In this document: piece after piece, positions 32,732 through 42,338 of the stretch
Numbering within the stretch: position 1 is the stretch's first letter
Layout: the number at the start of each line of letters is the position of its first letter
Assembly: GCA_002372275.1 (NCBI GenBank)
Contig: DFFP01000013.1
Location: 1 to 64,000, forward strand
Direction: 5' to 3'
Source of the DNA: Alphaproteobacteria bacterium UBA3773
GTDB lineage: Bacteria; Pseudomonadota; Alphaproteobacteria; RF32; CAG-239
Length of the DNA stretch: 64,000 bases
Position numbers and translations under genes: made by a program
Notes under the pieces: model-generated
The model's database searches: none
What the model was told of the DNA's origin: nothing
Seen by the model: only the letters and a program-made list of their open reading frames with translations

Positions 32732-33115
32732 CTAGTCTTTATGCAAATCTTGTGCCACTTGCGGATTTCTAAAAAGCTTTTCGATTTTATCCATTTCGGC
32801 AAAGCTGTCGTCCACTCTGAAATGAATTTCAGGCGTATAACGAAGCTGTAATTTGGCACCGATTTCTTTTCTGAAAACACCACTTTCGGCATTGAGCATT
32901 TCAAGCACAATGCCTAAATTTTTGCCGTTCAAGGTCATAATATAGGCATTTGCATACCTTAAATCGGGCGAAACACGAACCGAGGTAATGGTAATAAAAG
33001 CCTCTCTCAATTCTTTTGAGCGCATATCTCCTCTTTGAAGAACGCCCATAATGACTTTTTTGATTTCTTCTCCGACACGAAGTTGTCGTTGAGATGGTTC
33101 TTTATGTTCCGCCAT
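32732..33115 (-). CDS. rbfA: ribosome-binding factor A
   Basis: RbfA is a late 30S assembly factor acting on the 5' end of 16S rRNA. The 127-residue protein is a KH-like fold, with RQLRVGEEIKKVIMGVLQRGDMR near residues 9-31, ITSVRVSPDLRYANAYI near 47-63 and the C-terminal LQLRYTPEIHFRVDDSF. It is last in the rimP-nusA-ylxR-infB-rbfA operon, 11 bases after infB. It converges with the 70-residue orphan. Confidence 0.96.
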   Translation of the reverse strand: MAEHKEPSQRQLRVGEEIKKVIMGVLQRGDMRSKELREAFITITSVRVSPDLRYANAYIMTLNGKNLGIVLEMLNAESGVFRKEIGAKLQLRYTPEIHFRVDDSFAEMDKIEKLFRNPQVAQDLHKD

Positions 33116-33126
33116 TTCTTTTTCCT

Positions 33127-35616
33127 TTATAATTTTGCAGCTATTGTTTCAAGTTCATAACATTCAATCTGGTCACCTGTTTGAATGTCGTTATAGTTTT
33201 CAAAACTCATACCGCATTCATAGCTTTCTCTGACCTCTTTCACATCTTCTTTAAAGCGTTTGAGTTGTGCCATATTTCCGTCATGAATCACCACATTATC
33301 ACGAAGCAATCTGATTTTTGTGCCGCGTTTAACTAAACCTTCGGTAACCATACAACCGGCCACTTTACCGACGCCTGTGATGTTAAAGACATTACGAATT
33401 TCGGCATATCCCAAAATCTTTTCTTTAATTTCAGGCGAAAGCAAACCTTCCAAACCTTTCTTCACATCATCTACCACATCATAAATAATGGAATAGTATT
33501 TGATATCAATATTGTCACGCTTGGCCATATCGCGTGCTTTTTGATTGGCACGAACATTAAAGCCGATAATAAATGCATCTGAAGCTTTGGCAAGTGTCAC
33601 ATCCGATTCGGTAATCGGTCCGACGGCCGAATGCAGAATCTGAACCGAAACTTCATCATTTGAAAATTTCGTAATAGCGCCCTCAATAGCTTCAATAGAT
33701 CCTTGAACATCTGCTTTGATAATAACGGCTAAATGCTTGGATTCGCCTGATTTGATTTTCTCAAGCATTTGTTCCATCGCCGATTTGGCAGATTTTACGA
33801 GCTTTGTTTCGCGCTCTTTTCTTAGTCTGTATGAAGTCACTTCACGGGCCTGATTTTCATCTGTGGCCACAACAAACTTATCACCGGCATCCGGAGTACC
33901 TTGAAGTCCGATCACCTCAACCGGTGTCGCCGGTCCTGCTTCATGAACGCGCCGCCCGTGTTCATTAAACATGGCCCGCACGTGGCCCCATTCTTTGCCG
34001 GCAATAATAATATCTCCGACTTTTAATGTGCCGTTTTGAACTAAAACTGTTGCCACACTTCCTCGACCCTTTTCCATTTTTGCTTCAATAACCGAACCTT
34101 CACCTTTTCTGTTCGGGTTGGCTTTCAAATCTAAAATTTCTGCTTGAAGCAAAATGGCCTCAACAAGTTTGTCGATATTAATGCGTTTTTTGGCTGAAAC
34201 TTCAGCGCATAAGCTTTCGCCACCCATTTCTTCGACAGCGATTCCGTGTTGCAAAAGCTCTGTTTTAACCCGCATCGGATCAGCCCCCGGTAAATCAATT
34301 TTATTGATGGCGACCACAATCGGAACTTCGGCTGCTTGCGCGTGGCGAATTGCCTCCACCGTTTGCGGCATAATGCCGTCATTGGCAGCCACAACCAAAA
34401 CCACAATATCCGTCACTTTGGCACCTCTGGCGCGCATTTCGGAAAATGCTTCGTGTCCGGGGGTATCAATAAACGTAATTTTTTGTCCGCCTTCCACATC
34501 AATTTGATATGCACCGATATGTTGCGTAATACCACCGGCTTCTTTAGCCACAACATTTGTTTCACGCAGAGCATCCAAAAGTGACGTTTTTCCGTGGTCA
34601 ACGTGTCCCATCACTGTCACAACAGGTGCACGTGGCAACAAATCTTCTTGAACGTCTTTTGGTCCAGTTAATCCTTCTTCCACATCACTGTCGGCCACAC
34701 GTTTGAATTTATGCCCCATTTCTTCAACCACAATTTGTGCCGTATCGGCATCAATCGGTTGGTTAATGGTTGCCATCACACCAAGGCTCATCAGCTTTTT
34801 GATGACTTCGGCACTTTTTTCGGCCATACGAGAAGCAAGTTCCTGAACCGTAATCACTTCCGGAATAATCACCTCTTTGATGATTTTTTCAGCTGCCGGA
34901 ACAGGAGCCTGAACAGGTTTAGGCTGTTTTTTCTTGAACCGCCTATGCGGCGCACCGAACCCGTAATCATCGTCTTCATCACCCTGCATATAAGAATTGA
35001 TGTTGATTTTGTTATTACGGCGCGGAGATTCAAAACTGCGTCTTTGAATCTTTTTACGCTCTTGTTCAAACGTTTCTTCTTTGGTTAAAGGATGCGCACT
35101 TTGGGCAGATGATTTTTTATCTTTTTTATAGTCCGGTTCATCATCTTCATCATAATCATGAGATCTTTTATCTTTTTTATAACCTCTGTCCTCTTCTTGC
35201 GATGAAGATTTTGAAGAAGCCGAAGCAAGAGACTTTTCTTGTTTTTTAAGTTTTTCTTCTTCTTTTCTTGCCTCTTCCTCTTTTTTCTTGTTTTCTGCTT
35301 CAATTTGAGCGGCTAATTCTTCAGCTTCTTTTTTCTTGATCTCACTGATTTTTTTACGCTCTTCTTCTTTTGCTTCTTCAATCTGCTGACGCTTTGCTTC
35401 ATGTTCTTTGGCAGAAGCAATCAATTTTAATTTTTGTGCTGTTTCTTCATCAATTTCTTTTTTAGGTTCCGACGAACCATTCATTGAAATCGAACGTTTT
35501 TTACGCACTTCTACTTGCACCAGCTTGCGCCCGCTATCTGTATTAACCTTAACCTGATTTTTTAGGGTTAAAGTCGGTTTCAAAGATAACGTTAATTTCG
35601 TTTTTTCTTCTGCCAT
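33127..35616 (-). CDS. infB: translation initiation factor IF-2
   Basis: IF-2 is the GTPase that places initiator tRNA on the 30S subunit. With the ATG at 35616 it has 829 residues. An IF2 N-terminal segment is followed by a long, charged Lys/Glu linker (about 50-220), the IF2_N domain near 255-305, and a G domain with GHVDHGKTS near 334-342, DTPGHEAF near 381-388 and NKID near 434-437. Domains II to IV follow. A TTG at 35634 could add six residues, but it has no ribosome site and almost touches the ylxR stop. Confidence 0.96.
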   Translation of the reverse strand: MAEEKTKLTLSLKPTLTLKNQVKVNTDSGRKLVQVEVRKKRSISMNGSSEPKKEIDEETAQKLKLIASAKEHEAKRQQIEEAKEEERKKISEIKKKEAEELAAQIEAENKKKEEEARKEEEKLKKQEKSLASASSKSSSQEEDRGYKKDKRSHDYDEDDEPDYKKDKKSSAQSAHPLTKEETFEQERKKIQRRSFESPRRNNKININSYMQGDEDDDYGFGAPHRRFKKKQPKPVQAPVPAAEKIIKEVIIPEVITVQELASRMAEKSAEVIKKLMSLGVMATINQPIDADTAQIVVEEMGHKFKRVADSDVEEGLTGPKDVQEDLLPRAPVVTVMGHVDHGKTSLLDALRETNVVAKEAGGITQHIGAYQIDVEGGQKITFIDTPGHEAFSEMRARGAKVTDIVVLVVAANDGIMPQTVEAIRHAQAAEVPIVVAINKIDLPGADPMRVKTELLQHGIAVEEMGGESLCAEVSAKKRINIDKLVEAILLQAEILDLKANPNRKGEGSVIEAKMEKGRGSVATVLVQNGTLKVGDIIIAGKEWGHVRAMFNEHGRRVHEAGPATPVEVIGLQGTPDAGDKFVVATDENQAREVTSYRLRKERETKLVKSAKSAMEQMLEKIKSGESKHLAVIIKADVQGSIEAIEGAITKFSNDEVSVQILHSAVGPITESDVTLAKASDAFIIGFNVRANQKARDMAKRDNIDIKYYSIIYDVVDDVKKGLEGLLSPEIKEKILGYAEIRNVFNITGVGKVAGCMVTEGLVKRGTKIRLLRDNVVIHDGNMAQLKRFKEDVKEVRESYECGMSFENYNDIQTGDQIECYELETIAAKL

Positions 35617-35635
35617 GCTCTTATTTTTCTCCAAA

Positions 35636-36205
35636 TCAATTTTCTAAAAAGGTTTGATATCTTTTGATGTGTTTATAAACCGTATCTGCAATACCGCTTT
35701 TCAAAACAGCCGCATATACCGTATTTTCTGTTTGCAAAGCATTTGATATGTCATCACTGTCATATACTTCAAGCACTTCCATATCCCCTTTGCAAGCCTC
35801 AATTTTTTGACGGCTGTCTTCTGCCGCATTGGTGGCCTCAATTAAAAAAGAAACTTTGCCTTGTTTTATCTCCGCTTTTACTTTTTCAAAACCGGTCACA
35901 AGTGCTCCGGCCTTTCGAGCTAAATTCATAGCCTCCAAACCTTTTTTATAGAGCAAATTTTCGACCATATTCGTTAAATCTTCGGGAATTTTCAAAAAAA
36001 GATGTATCGATTTAATAAACAAATTTTTTTTCAAAGCTTCTTGTAAATTCTTTTTGCCGTTTGAAACATACAGACCCCGCCCGCCCAGTTTTTTATCAAA
36101 ATCCGGGACCAAACGGCTGTCAGGTGTTTTAACAAAGCGAAGGAGCTCTGAAGTCTCCTTCACCTCGCCTTTTAAAACACATTTTCGTTCTGTTTGTTTA
36201 TCCAC
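35636..36205 (-). CDS. YlxR/L7Ae-type RNA-binding protein
   Basis: A 189-residue two-domain protein. Residues about 5-85 are the YlxR (DUF448) fold, starting ERKCVLKGEVKETSELLRFV and including the LGGRGLYVS loop. Residues about 92-180 are an L7Ae-like domain (NLARKAGALVTGFEKVKAEI near 93-112). This fused form between nusA and infB is typical of Alphaproteobacteria. YlxR proteins bind RNA and affect nusA-operon or RNase P functions. The start is GTG with AAAGG upstream. No unusual residue was seen. Confidence 0.88.
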   Translation of the reverse strand: MDKQTERKCVLKGEVKETSELLRFVKTPDSRLVPDFDKKLGGRGLYVSNGKKNLQEALKKNLFIKSIHLFLKIPEDLTNMVENLLYKKGLEAMNLARKAGALVTGFEKVKAEIKQGKVSFLIEATNAAEDSRQKIEACKGDMEVLEVYDSDDISNALQTENTVYAAVLKSGIADTVYKHIKRYQTFLEN

Positions 36206-36224
36206 GGCACAGACCTTTTACGCT

Positions 36225-37760
36225 TTACTGTTCATCCTCTTCGTGATCATCTGTAAACCAGTGGGCACGTGCATCCATAATCACCTTGTTGGCATCAACA
36301 AGCGAGATAACGTTTTCGCCCAAAATTTCCACAAGTTCATCACCAGCAAGATCTGCCAAATCATCAATCGTTTTCACACCGGATTCTGCTAATTTTAGGA
36401 GCATATCCTGATCGAGCCCGGAAATTGTTTTCAAACTCTCATCAAGACCTAAATCTTTACTCTTTTTTGCAAATTCGGCATTGCGTTTTTCAACAAATTC
36501 TTTTGCTCTGGATTGAAGTTCTTTGGCAATATCCTCATCAAAGCCTTCGATTTCTGCAAGTTCTTTCAAATCAACAAACGCAATTTCATCAACGGTTGTG
36601 AAACCTTCGGCAATCAGAAGGTGACCAATCATATCATCAACGTCCAAAGCTTCCATAAAGCGGTTCAAACGGACTTTATTTTCATTCATGCGACGTTCTT
36701 GTTCTTCTGCTTCGGTTAAAACATCAATGTTCGCACCCAAAAGTTGTGAAGCTAACTTCACATTTTGACCACGTCTGCCGATGGCAATCGAAAATTGTTC
36801 TTCCGGAACAACAGCTTCCATACGGCCGTTTTCTTCATCTAAAACAACCTTCGTTACTTCAGCAGGTGCGAGTGCTGCAACCAAGTATTGTGCTCTGTCT
36901 TCGGAATAAGGCACAATATCAATTTTTTCGCCTTGCAGTTCGGTCACAACGGCTTGAACACGAATACCGCGCAAGCCAACGCATGCACCAACCGGATCAA
37001 CCGTCACATCGTTTGTCTTAACGGCAATTTTAGCTTTTGAACCGGGGTCACGTGCCACACCCATAATTTCAACAATACCGTCATAAATTTCAGGAACTTC
37101 GGATGTAAAGAGTTTTGCCATAAATTCAGGACACGTTCTTGATAAAAAGATTTGCGGACCGCGTGTTTCGCGTCTGACATCTAAAACATAAGCACGAATT
37201 CTGTCGCCGGCTTTGAATTTTTCTCTCGGGATTACTTCATCATGGCGTAAAACAGCTTCGGTTTTACCAATATCTACAATCACATTACCAAAATCAGCAC
37301 GTTTGACGGTTCCGTTGACGATTGTGCCGATTTTTTCTTTATATTCTTCATACTGACGATTACGTTCCGATTCGCGAACTTTTTGAACAATAACTTGCTT
37401 CGCTGTTTGTGCTGCAATTCGGCCGAAATCAATCGGAGGCAACGTATCAATTAAAAAGTCTCCGACTTTAACATCTTTTTGAATTTTTTTCGCATCTTTC
37501 AAATGAAGCTGTGCTGCCTCATTTTCGATTTCGGCGCCATCTTCAACAACTTCGCGATAACGTGAAAGTGTAATCGCGCCCGTTTTGCGGTCAATTGAAG
37601 CTCTGATATCGTGTTCTGCGCCATAGCGTGAACGTCCTGCTTTTTGAATAGCAATTTCCATTGCAACAAAAACATCTTCTTTATCAATGTTTTTTTCTCT
37701 CGAAACGGCATCGGCGACAAGGACGATTTCCGGTCTGGGCATATTTTCAGTATTTTCCAT
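36225..37760 (-). CDS. nusA: transcription termination/antitermination protein NusA
   Basis: NusA binds RNA polymerase and nascent RNA and tunes pausing, termination and antitermination. The 511-residue protein has the N-terminal polymerase-binding domain (1-125), an S1 domain (about 135-200), two KH domains (about 230-345, with ACVGLRGIRVQAVVTEL and IAIGRRGQNVKLASQL), and two C-terminal helix-hairpin-helix acidic repeats (to about 495). Length is usual. It is the second gene of the operon, 21 bases after rimP. Confidence 0.97.
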   Translation of the reverse strand: MENTENMPRPEIVLVADAVSREKNIDKEDVFVAMEIAIQKAGRSRYGAEHDIRASIDRKTGAITLSRYREVVEDGAEIENEAAQLHLKDAKKIQKDVKVGDFLIDTLPPIDFGRIAAQTAKQVIVQKVRESERNRQYEEYKEKIGTIVNGTVKRADFGNVIVDIGKTEAVLRHDEVIPREKFKAGDRIRAYVLDVRRETRGPQIFLSRTCPEFMAKLFTSEVPEIYDGIVEIMGVARDPGSKAKIAVKTNDVTVDPVGACVGLRGIRVQAVVTELQGEKIDIVPYSEDRAQYLVAALAPAEVTKVVLDEENGRMEAVVPEEQFSIAIGRRGQNVKLASQLLGANIDVLTEAEEQERRMNENKVRLNRFMEALDVDDMIGHLLIAEGFTTVDEIAFVDLKELAEIEGFDEDIAKELQSRAKEFVEKRNAEFAKKSKDLGLDESLKTISGLDQDMLLKLAESGVKTIDDLADLAGDELVEILGENVISLVDANKVIMDARAHWFTDDHEEDEQ

Positions 37761-37781
37761 AAGTTACCTCTGTGTTTATTG

Positions 37782-38276
37782 TTAAAATGAGTTTTCGGTT
37801 TGATATTGTTCTAAAAGTTCATCTGTTAAAACGATTTTTGCTTTTAAAATATTATCAAACGGCGTGATATATTCTTTTTCATCCATTAAAACATGGACAT
37901 TATGTTGCGGATCAATGGCTAACAATTTACCTTTAATGCGCTTACGTTCATCAACAGCTTCTTTTGTTTCAAGTTTCACTTCATTTCCTTGAAAACGAGC
38001 AAAGTGCTCAGGCTTTGTTAAGGGTCTGTCAATGCCGGGAGAACTGACTTCAAGCGTATATCGTTCTGAAATCGGATCTTTTTCATCTAAAATTTTAGAA
38101 AGTGCACGACTGACAACAGCACAATCATCCACATTTATTTCTCTTGAGCCGTCTTTTAAGTCAATCATAACCTGAAGTGTTTTGCGCACATTTCCCGTTA
38201 AAAGAACGCGAACGGTTTCATACCCCATAGAATCGAGTATCGGCTCAATGATTGACGTTAAATCGTTTTGCGACAT
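37782..38276 (-). CDS. rimP: ribosome maturation factor RimP
   Basis: RimP helps assemble the 30S subunit. The 164-residue protein shows the N-terminal domain (IEPILDSMGYETVRVLLTG near 10-28, VDDCAVVSRALSKILDE near 55-71) and the SPGIDRPLT motif near 84-92, followed by a C-terminal SH3-like domain. It heads the rimP-nusA-ylxR-infB-rbfA operon. A hairpin with a T run lies 15 bases before it. Confidence 0.95.
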   Translation of the reverse strand: MSQNDLTSIIEPILDSMGYETVRVLLTGNVRKTLQVMIDLKDGSREINVDDCAVVSRALSKILDEKDPISERYTLEVSSPGIDRPLTKPEHFARFQGNEVKLETKEAVDERKRIKGKLLAIDPQHNVHVLMDEKEYITPFDNILKAKIVLTDELLEQYQTENSF

Positions 38277-38290
38277 ACTTTGTTATCCTT

Positions 38291-38326
38291 AAAAAAATCA
38301 GCGGAGCTTTAACTTAAGCTCCACTG
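38291..38326 (-). terminator. terminator or attenuator between gpsA and rimP
   Basis: Minus-strand stem CAGTGGAGCTT/AAGCTCCGCTG with one G-T wobble, loop AAGTTA, then seven T. It most simply ends the gpsA transcript. A TTGACA on the minus strand at 38351-38346 raises the option that it lies in the leader of the rimP operon. Confidence 0.7.
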
Positions 38327-38425
38327 AAATAATATTTTTTATCGTTGTCAAGAGGTATAGCTTAAAAAAAAGCATATTGCAAGGTATTTTTTGATATTTT
38401 TTCAAAAAAATATATCCCGACACAA

Positions 38426-39391
38426 TTAAAACTCTCTTTTAATCTCTCGCTCAAACATACTTTTGATGGTTGTTTGAATATCTTGACCCTCGTACACAAC
38501 CTGATAAAGCGCCTGGCAAATAGGCATATCTATATTTTCTTTATCGGCAATTGCTTTCACGGCTTTAAGTGTTGCCGGTCCTTCAGCTGTTTTAGATGAT
38601 TGTTCGCCTTTAGCTAAGCGCTCGCCATACAAACGATTATGACTGTTTTGTGAAAACAGCGTTGCTTCATAATCACCCAAGTGTGCCAAGCCGTACGCTG
38701 ACATCGGGTTGCCGCCAAAGTGTTTAATCAATCTTCCGACCTCAACAGGAGCCCTTGCCATCAATGCGCCTTTTAATCCATACCAGCCAAGTCCGTCTAA
38801 AATACCGGCTGCAATGCCAATCACATTTTTGAGCGCAGCCCCGATTTCATTTCCAATCACATCATTACCGTAATAAAAACGAATAAGTTCACTTTGCATG
38901 AGGTTAATCCAATGTTTCTTTTCATTTTCTTCACGGCTGTCAATCACAGCACAGGACGGAACACCTTTCATATAATCCTGCACGTGTCCGGGGCCACCGA
39001 GGCAGGCAAAATGAACATCATCTTGGACAATTTCCTGGGCCATAATATCAACCGGAATTTGAGCACTCGGCTCTTCCAACCCTTTAATAGCAATTAAAAA
39101 ATGGTGCCCTCTTAAATCATAGGTATTCAGCTGTTTAGCCAGCTCTCTCAAATGTTGGCAACCGATTGAAATAATCACACTGTCATTTTTTAAAATTTCA
39201 TTCAAATCAGGGGTTAAAAACATATTATCACGCAAACTCAAATAAGAATTTTTGCGCGTTTCTTTGAGTTCCAAAAAATTCGGTGAAGTCGGAATATCAT
39301 ACAAAATGACTTTATCAACGACATATTTTGAAGCATACCAACCCAAAAATGTTCCCCATCTGCCGCATCCGATAACAGAAAGTTGTTTCAT
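38426..39391 (-). CDS. gpsA: NAD(P)H-dependent glycerol-3-phosphate dehydrogenase
   Basis: GpsA makes sn-glycerol 3-phosphate from dihydroxyacetone phosphate for phospholipid synthesis. The 321-residue protein has the nucleotide-binding GCGRWG at 8-13 (a variant of GxGxxG), AIKGLE near 103-108, the catalytic-lysine segment GAALKNVIGIAAGI near 183-196 and NSHNRLYGERLAKG near 254-267. The Rossmann loop with Cys in place of the usual Ala is mild variation. Single gene, followed by the terminator at 38291-38326. Confidence 0.93.
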   Translation of the reverse strand: MKQLSVIGCGRWGTFLGWYASKYVVDKVILYDIPTSPNFLELKETRKNSYLSLRDNMFLTPDLNEILKNDSVIISIGCQHLRELAKQLNTYDLRGHHFLIAIKGLEEPSAQIPVDIMAQEIVQDDVHFACLGGPGHVQDYMKGVPSCAVIDSREENEKKHWINLMQSELIRFYYGNDVIGNEIGAALKNVIGIAAGILDGLGWYGLKGALMARAPVEVGRLIKHFGGNPMSAYGLAHLGDYEATLFSQNSHNRLYGERLAKGEQSSKTAEGPATLKAVKAIADKENIDMPICQALYQVVYEGQDIQTTIKSMFEREIKREF

Positions 39392-39486
39392 AACAAACTC
39401 CTTTTAAAAATTGAAATAGATGGGTTCAGGTTAAATCGTAAAACAGAACATTGCAAATATATAATGACAACAGTTCACAGATAAGT

Positions 39487-39864
39487 TTAAGCCTCTTCAT
39501 CTGACATATTCATTTTTTTATGACGATGATAACCTAAAAGAACACGAATATAATCAAATTTTTTAAAAGCCTCATAGGCGACTTCTTCTTTTTCAACATC
39601 AAACGTATAAAAAACCTGATTTGCAATCGATTCAATTGCCTGATCTATATCAGAAAAAGCTTTTTTGTAATCGTCATTATAAGAAAATGATTTAAACAGG
39701 CGAGATTTTTGTTCATGGTATGCAGCGATAATCTTTGCGGCTTCATCCGTCGCGTTCTGATAGCCTTTTTCTTCCAAATCGTGCACAATTTGTGTCGTTG
39801 TCTTATAAAAGCACTTATGTGCCAATATATTACGCTGTGAAAGATTATTACTGTTGATAATCAT
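39487..39864 (-). CDS. hypothetical protein
   Basis: A 125-residue protein I do not recognise. It looks all-helical and soluble, with no signal peptide. A central segment QKSRLFKSFSYNDDYKKAF separates two helix-rich parts, and the end is charged (HRHKKMNMSDEEA). Its neighbours are gpsA downstream and a STAS protein upstream, each separated by about 100 bases, so it may be a single transcription unit. Whether it partners the STAS protein is unknown. Confidence 0.65.
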   Translation of the reverse strand: MIINSNNLSQRNILAHKCFYKTTTQIVHDLEEKGYQNATDEAAKIIAAYHEQKSRLFKSFSYNDDYKKAFSDIDQAIESIANQVFYTFDVEKEEVAYEAFKKFDYIRVLLGYHRHKKMNMSDEEA

Positions 39865-39984
39865 AGAACTGCACCTTACTTCTTCTCAAGGCGTTATTGT
39901 ATATTTTGTTTTTTTAAAACGCAAGTACAAAAAACGCCCGGCAGATTTTGTATAAAGAAAAAACAAGAAAATTGACAATCAAAA

Positions 39985-40290
39985 TTATTCTAAGGTAATA
40001 ATTTTTGAAAAACCGACGACATCAAAAATTTGTTTAATCGAATCGTTTGCGTTGATGATTTTCATTTTGTTGTTATAGGAAGATACAATTTTTTGAATCT
40101 GTAAGAAAACGCGAAGTCCAACCGAAAAAATATAGTCTACATCTTTAAAATCAAAGACAAGTTCTTTTACATGTTCTAAATCGACATTTTTTGTTAAATC
40201 ATCCATCAGTTCCGGAGATGTATTCGGATCGAGAGACCCGTCTAATATAACCGTTAAGCGATCACCATCTTGTACTTTTTTGATTTCCAT
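39985..40290 (-). CDS. STAS-domain anti-sigma-factor-antagonist-like protein
   Basis: A 101-residue single STAS domain. The core VKELVFDFKDVDYIFSVGLRVFLQIQK runs from about residue 41 to 67; Ser56 is at the position phosphorylated in SpoIIAA-type antagonists. The N-terminal strand DGDRLTVILDGSLD and C-terminal helix SIKQIFDVVGFSKI are typical. Such proteins release a bound regulator when unphosphorylated. No anti-sigma kinase or sigma factor gene is in the window, so the partner must be elsewhere. GGAAAAAA precedes the start. Confidence 0.85.
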   Translation of the reverse strand: MEIKKVQDGDRLTVILDGSLDPNTSPELMDDLTKNVDLEHVKELVFDFKDVDYIFSVGLRVFLQIQKIVSSYNNKMKIINANDSIKQIFDVVGFSKIITLE

Positions 40291-40368
40291 TGTTTTTTCC
40301 TTCTTGGTACTTTAAGTTACGACCTGTAAAATATTTTTATTTTATTTTGACGCTTTCTTTCAAAAATT

Positions 40369-41622
40369 TCAAGCAGTTTTTTTATGTTTTTTCTTGATAA
40401 TTTTCGGTTGACCCGTTCCGTTGACAACTTTTTCATCAACCACCACTTCCTCAACATCTTTTTCATCAGGAACAGAATACATCAAATCAAGCAAAATACC
40501 TTCCATAATCGCACGCAAACCTCTGGCTCCGGTTTGGCGCGCTATAGCCAAACGTGCAATTTCTTTTAATGCCTCATCTGTCAAGGTAAGCTTCACATCA
40601 TCCATTTTAAATAGCGATGTATATTGCTTTAAAAGCGCATTTTTGGGCTCTGTCATCACACTGATTAAGGCTTTTTCATCTAAGTCATTTAATGTGGCAA
40701 TTACTGGAAGCCGTCCGATAATTTCAGGAATTAAGCCGAATTTTAACAAGTCTTCAGATTGAACATTTTTAATTGTCTGACCAATACCGGCGCTTTCTTT
40801 AGCGTTTATTTTAGCACCGAAGCCAATCGAATTACCTTCTTTACGGCGTTCAATAATTTTTTCAAGTCCGGCAAAAGCACCACCGCAGATAAATAAAATA
40901 TTTTTCGTATTCACATGCAAAAATTCTTGCTGAGGATGCTTACGACCACCTTGCGGCGGAACATTGGCTATGGTTCCTTCGATAATTTTCAAAAGTGCCT
41001 GCTGAACCCCTTCACCCGACACATCACGTGTAATCGACGGACCATCTGTTTTGCGTGTAATTTTATCGATTTCATCAATATAAACAATGCCGCGTTCTGC
41101 TTTTTGAATATCATAATCTGCCGCTTGAACAAGTTTTAAAATGATATTTTCGACGTCTTCGCCGACATAACCTGCTTCGGTTAAGGTTGTTGCATCCGAA
41201 ATAGCAAACGGAACATCCAAAATTTTAGCAAGTGTTTCGGCAAGCAGTGTTTTACCCGAACCGGTCGGTCCGATAAGAATAACATTTGATTTTGCTATTT
41301 CAACATCTTGTTGTTCATTTTGAGAATTCAGTCGTTTATAGTGATTATACACGGCAACGGAAAGAATTTTTTTAGCATCATCCTGCCCGATCACATATTG
41401 ATCCAAAAAAGATTTAATTTTAGAAGGCGAAGGCAACTCCCCTTCAAAAGGAGGAATATTTTGTTTATTTTCTTTTAGTTCATCAGCGACAATGTTAATA
41501 CATACATCAATACATTCATCGCAAATATAAACACCCCTGCCCGCAACCAGCTTTTTGACTTCATTCTGGCTTTTACCGCAAAAAGAACAATGCAATGTCG
41601 GTTCGTTTTCTTTACTGCTCAT
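40369..41622 (-). CDS. clpX: ClpX, ATP-binding subunit of Clp protease
   Basis: ClpX unfolds substrates and feeds them to ClpP. The 417-residue protein has the N-terminal zinc domain with Cys12, Cys15, Cys34 and Cys37, Walker A GPTGSGKT near 117-124, Walker B IVYIDEIDK near 179-187, the pore loop (GYVGEDVE near 150) and sensor-2 GARGLRAIME near 364-373. The IGF loop for ClpP docking appears as NSIGFGAK. It sits nine bases after clpP in the standard clpP-clpX order. Confidence 0.97.
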   Translation of the reverse strand: MSSKENEPTLHCSFCGKSQNEVKKLVAGRGVYICDECIDVCINIVADELKENKQNIPPFEGELPSPSKIKSFLDQYVIGQDDAKKILSVAVYNHYKRLNSQNEQQDVEIAKSNVILIGPTGSGKTLLAETLAKILDVPFAISDATTLTEAGYVGEDVENIILKLVQAADYDIQKAERGIVYIDEIDKITRKTDGPSITRDVSGEGVQQALLKIIEGTIANVPPQGGRKHPQQEFLHVNTKNILFICGGAFAGLEKIIERRKEGNSIGFGAKINAKESAGIGQTIKNVQSEDLLKFGLIPEIIGRLPVIATLNDLDEKALISVMTEPKNALLKQYTSLFKMDDVKLTLTDEALKEIARLAIARQTGARGLRAIMEGILLDLMYSVPDEKDVEEVVVDEKVVNGTGQPKIIKKKHKKTA

Positions 41623-41631
41623 AAAACACCC

Positions 41632-42255
41632 CTATTTTAATTCTTTTCTGTTTGTTATAATCTCATCAATAAGGCCGAATTTTTTAGCCTCTAAAGGCGT
41701 CATAAAATTATCTCGATCCATCGCTTTTTCAATAACCTTAATTGATTGTCCCGTATTGGCGGCATATATTTCGTTTAAGCGTTTGCGCATATCCAAAATC
41801 AGTTTTGCCTGAATTTCGATATCTGCCGCCTGCCCTTTGGCTCCGCCTGAAGGCTGATGAATCATAATTTGTGAATTCGGAAGCGAAAAACGTTTTCCTT
41901 TAGCACCGCCGGCAAGCAAAAACGAGCCCATCGAACAAGCCTGGCCGATACACAGTGTCGAAACCTCAGGCGAGATATACTGCATTGTATCATACATAGC
42001 CATTCCGGATGTAATCACTCCTCCGGGAGAATTGATATAAAGAAAGATATCTTTTTTCGGGTCTTCCGATTCTAAGAACAAAAGTTGGGCACAAACCAGC
42101 GATGATACTTCATCGTTGACTTCGCCGGTTAAAAAGATAATGCGCTCTTTTAAGAGCCTTGAAAAAATATCAAATGAACGCTCACCTTTAGCTGTTTGTT
42201 CAATCACCATCGGCACGAGCGTATTGTCATAAATTTCTAATGCGCTTTTTTCCAT
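41632..42255 (-). CDS. clpP: ClpP, proteolytic subunit of Clp protease
   Basis: ClpP is the serine protease chamber for ClpX/ClpA substrates. With the ATG at 42255 it has 207 residues. The catalytic triad is Ser108 (GQACSMGS), His133 (MIHQPSGG) and Asp182 (MDRDNFM). YINSPGGV at 73-80 is the oxyanion region. The start at 42255 is chosen because GGAG lies eight bases upstream, whereas it is too close to the ATG at 42261. The family's usual GQAAS reads GQACS here. Confidence 0.97.
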   Translation of the reverse strand: MEKSALEIYDNTLVPMVIEQTAKGERSFDIFSRLLKERIIFLTGEVNDEVSSLVCAQLLFLESEDPKKDIFLYINSPGGVITSGMAMYDTMQYISPEVSTLCIGQACSMGSFLLAGGAKGKRFSLPNSQIMIHQPSGGAKGQAADIEIQAKLILDMRKRLNEIYAANTGQSIKVIEKAMDRDNFMTPLEAKKFGLIDEIITNRKELK

Positions 42256-42338
42256 AACCATTCTCCGTAATTTTTTTTATTTTTAGCACATATTTAATCA
42301 ACAAATCGTAAATAAAAACAGGTAAATTTAAGATCTGT

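Noticed and set aside
35085..35350. Low-complexity Lys/Glu coding stretch as a novel repeat
   Set aside because: It is the normal charged linker of IF-2.
33130..35600. Several long open frames on the opposite strand of infB and in other frames
   Set aside because: They arise from codon bias of the real gene, lack ribosome sites and show no family motif.
35616..35634. TTG start for infB at 35634
   Set aside because: No ribosome site; it almost touches the ylxR stop, and an ATG lies six codons downstream at a position matching the family start.
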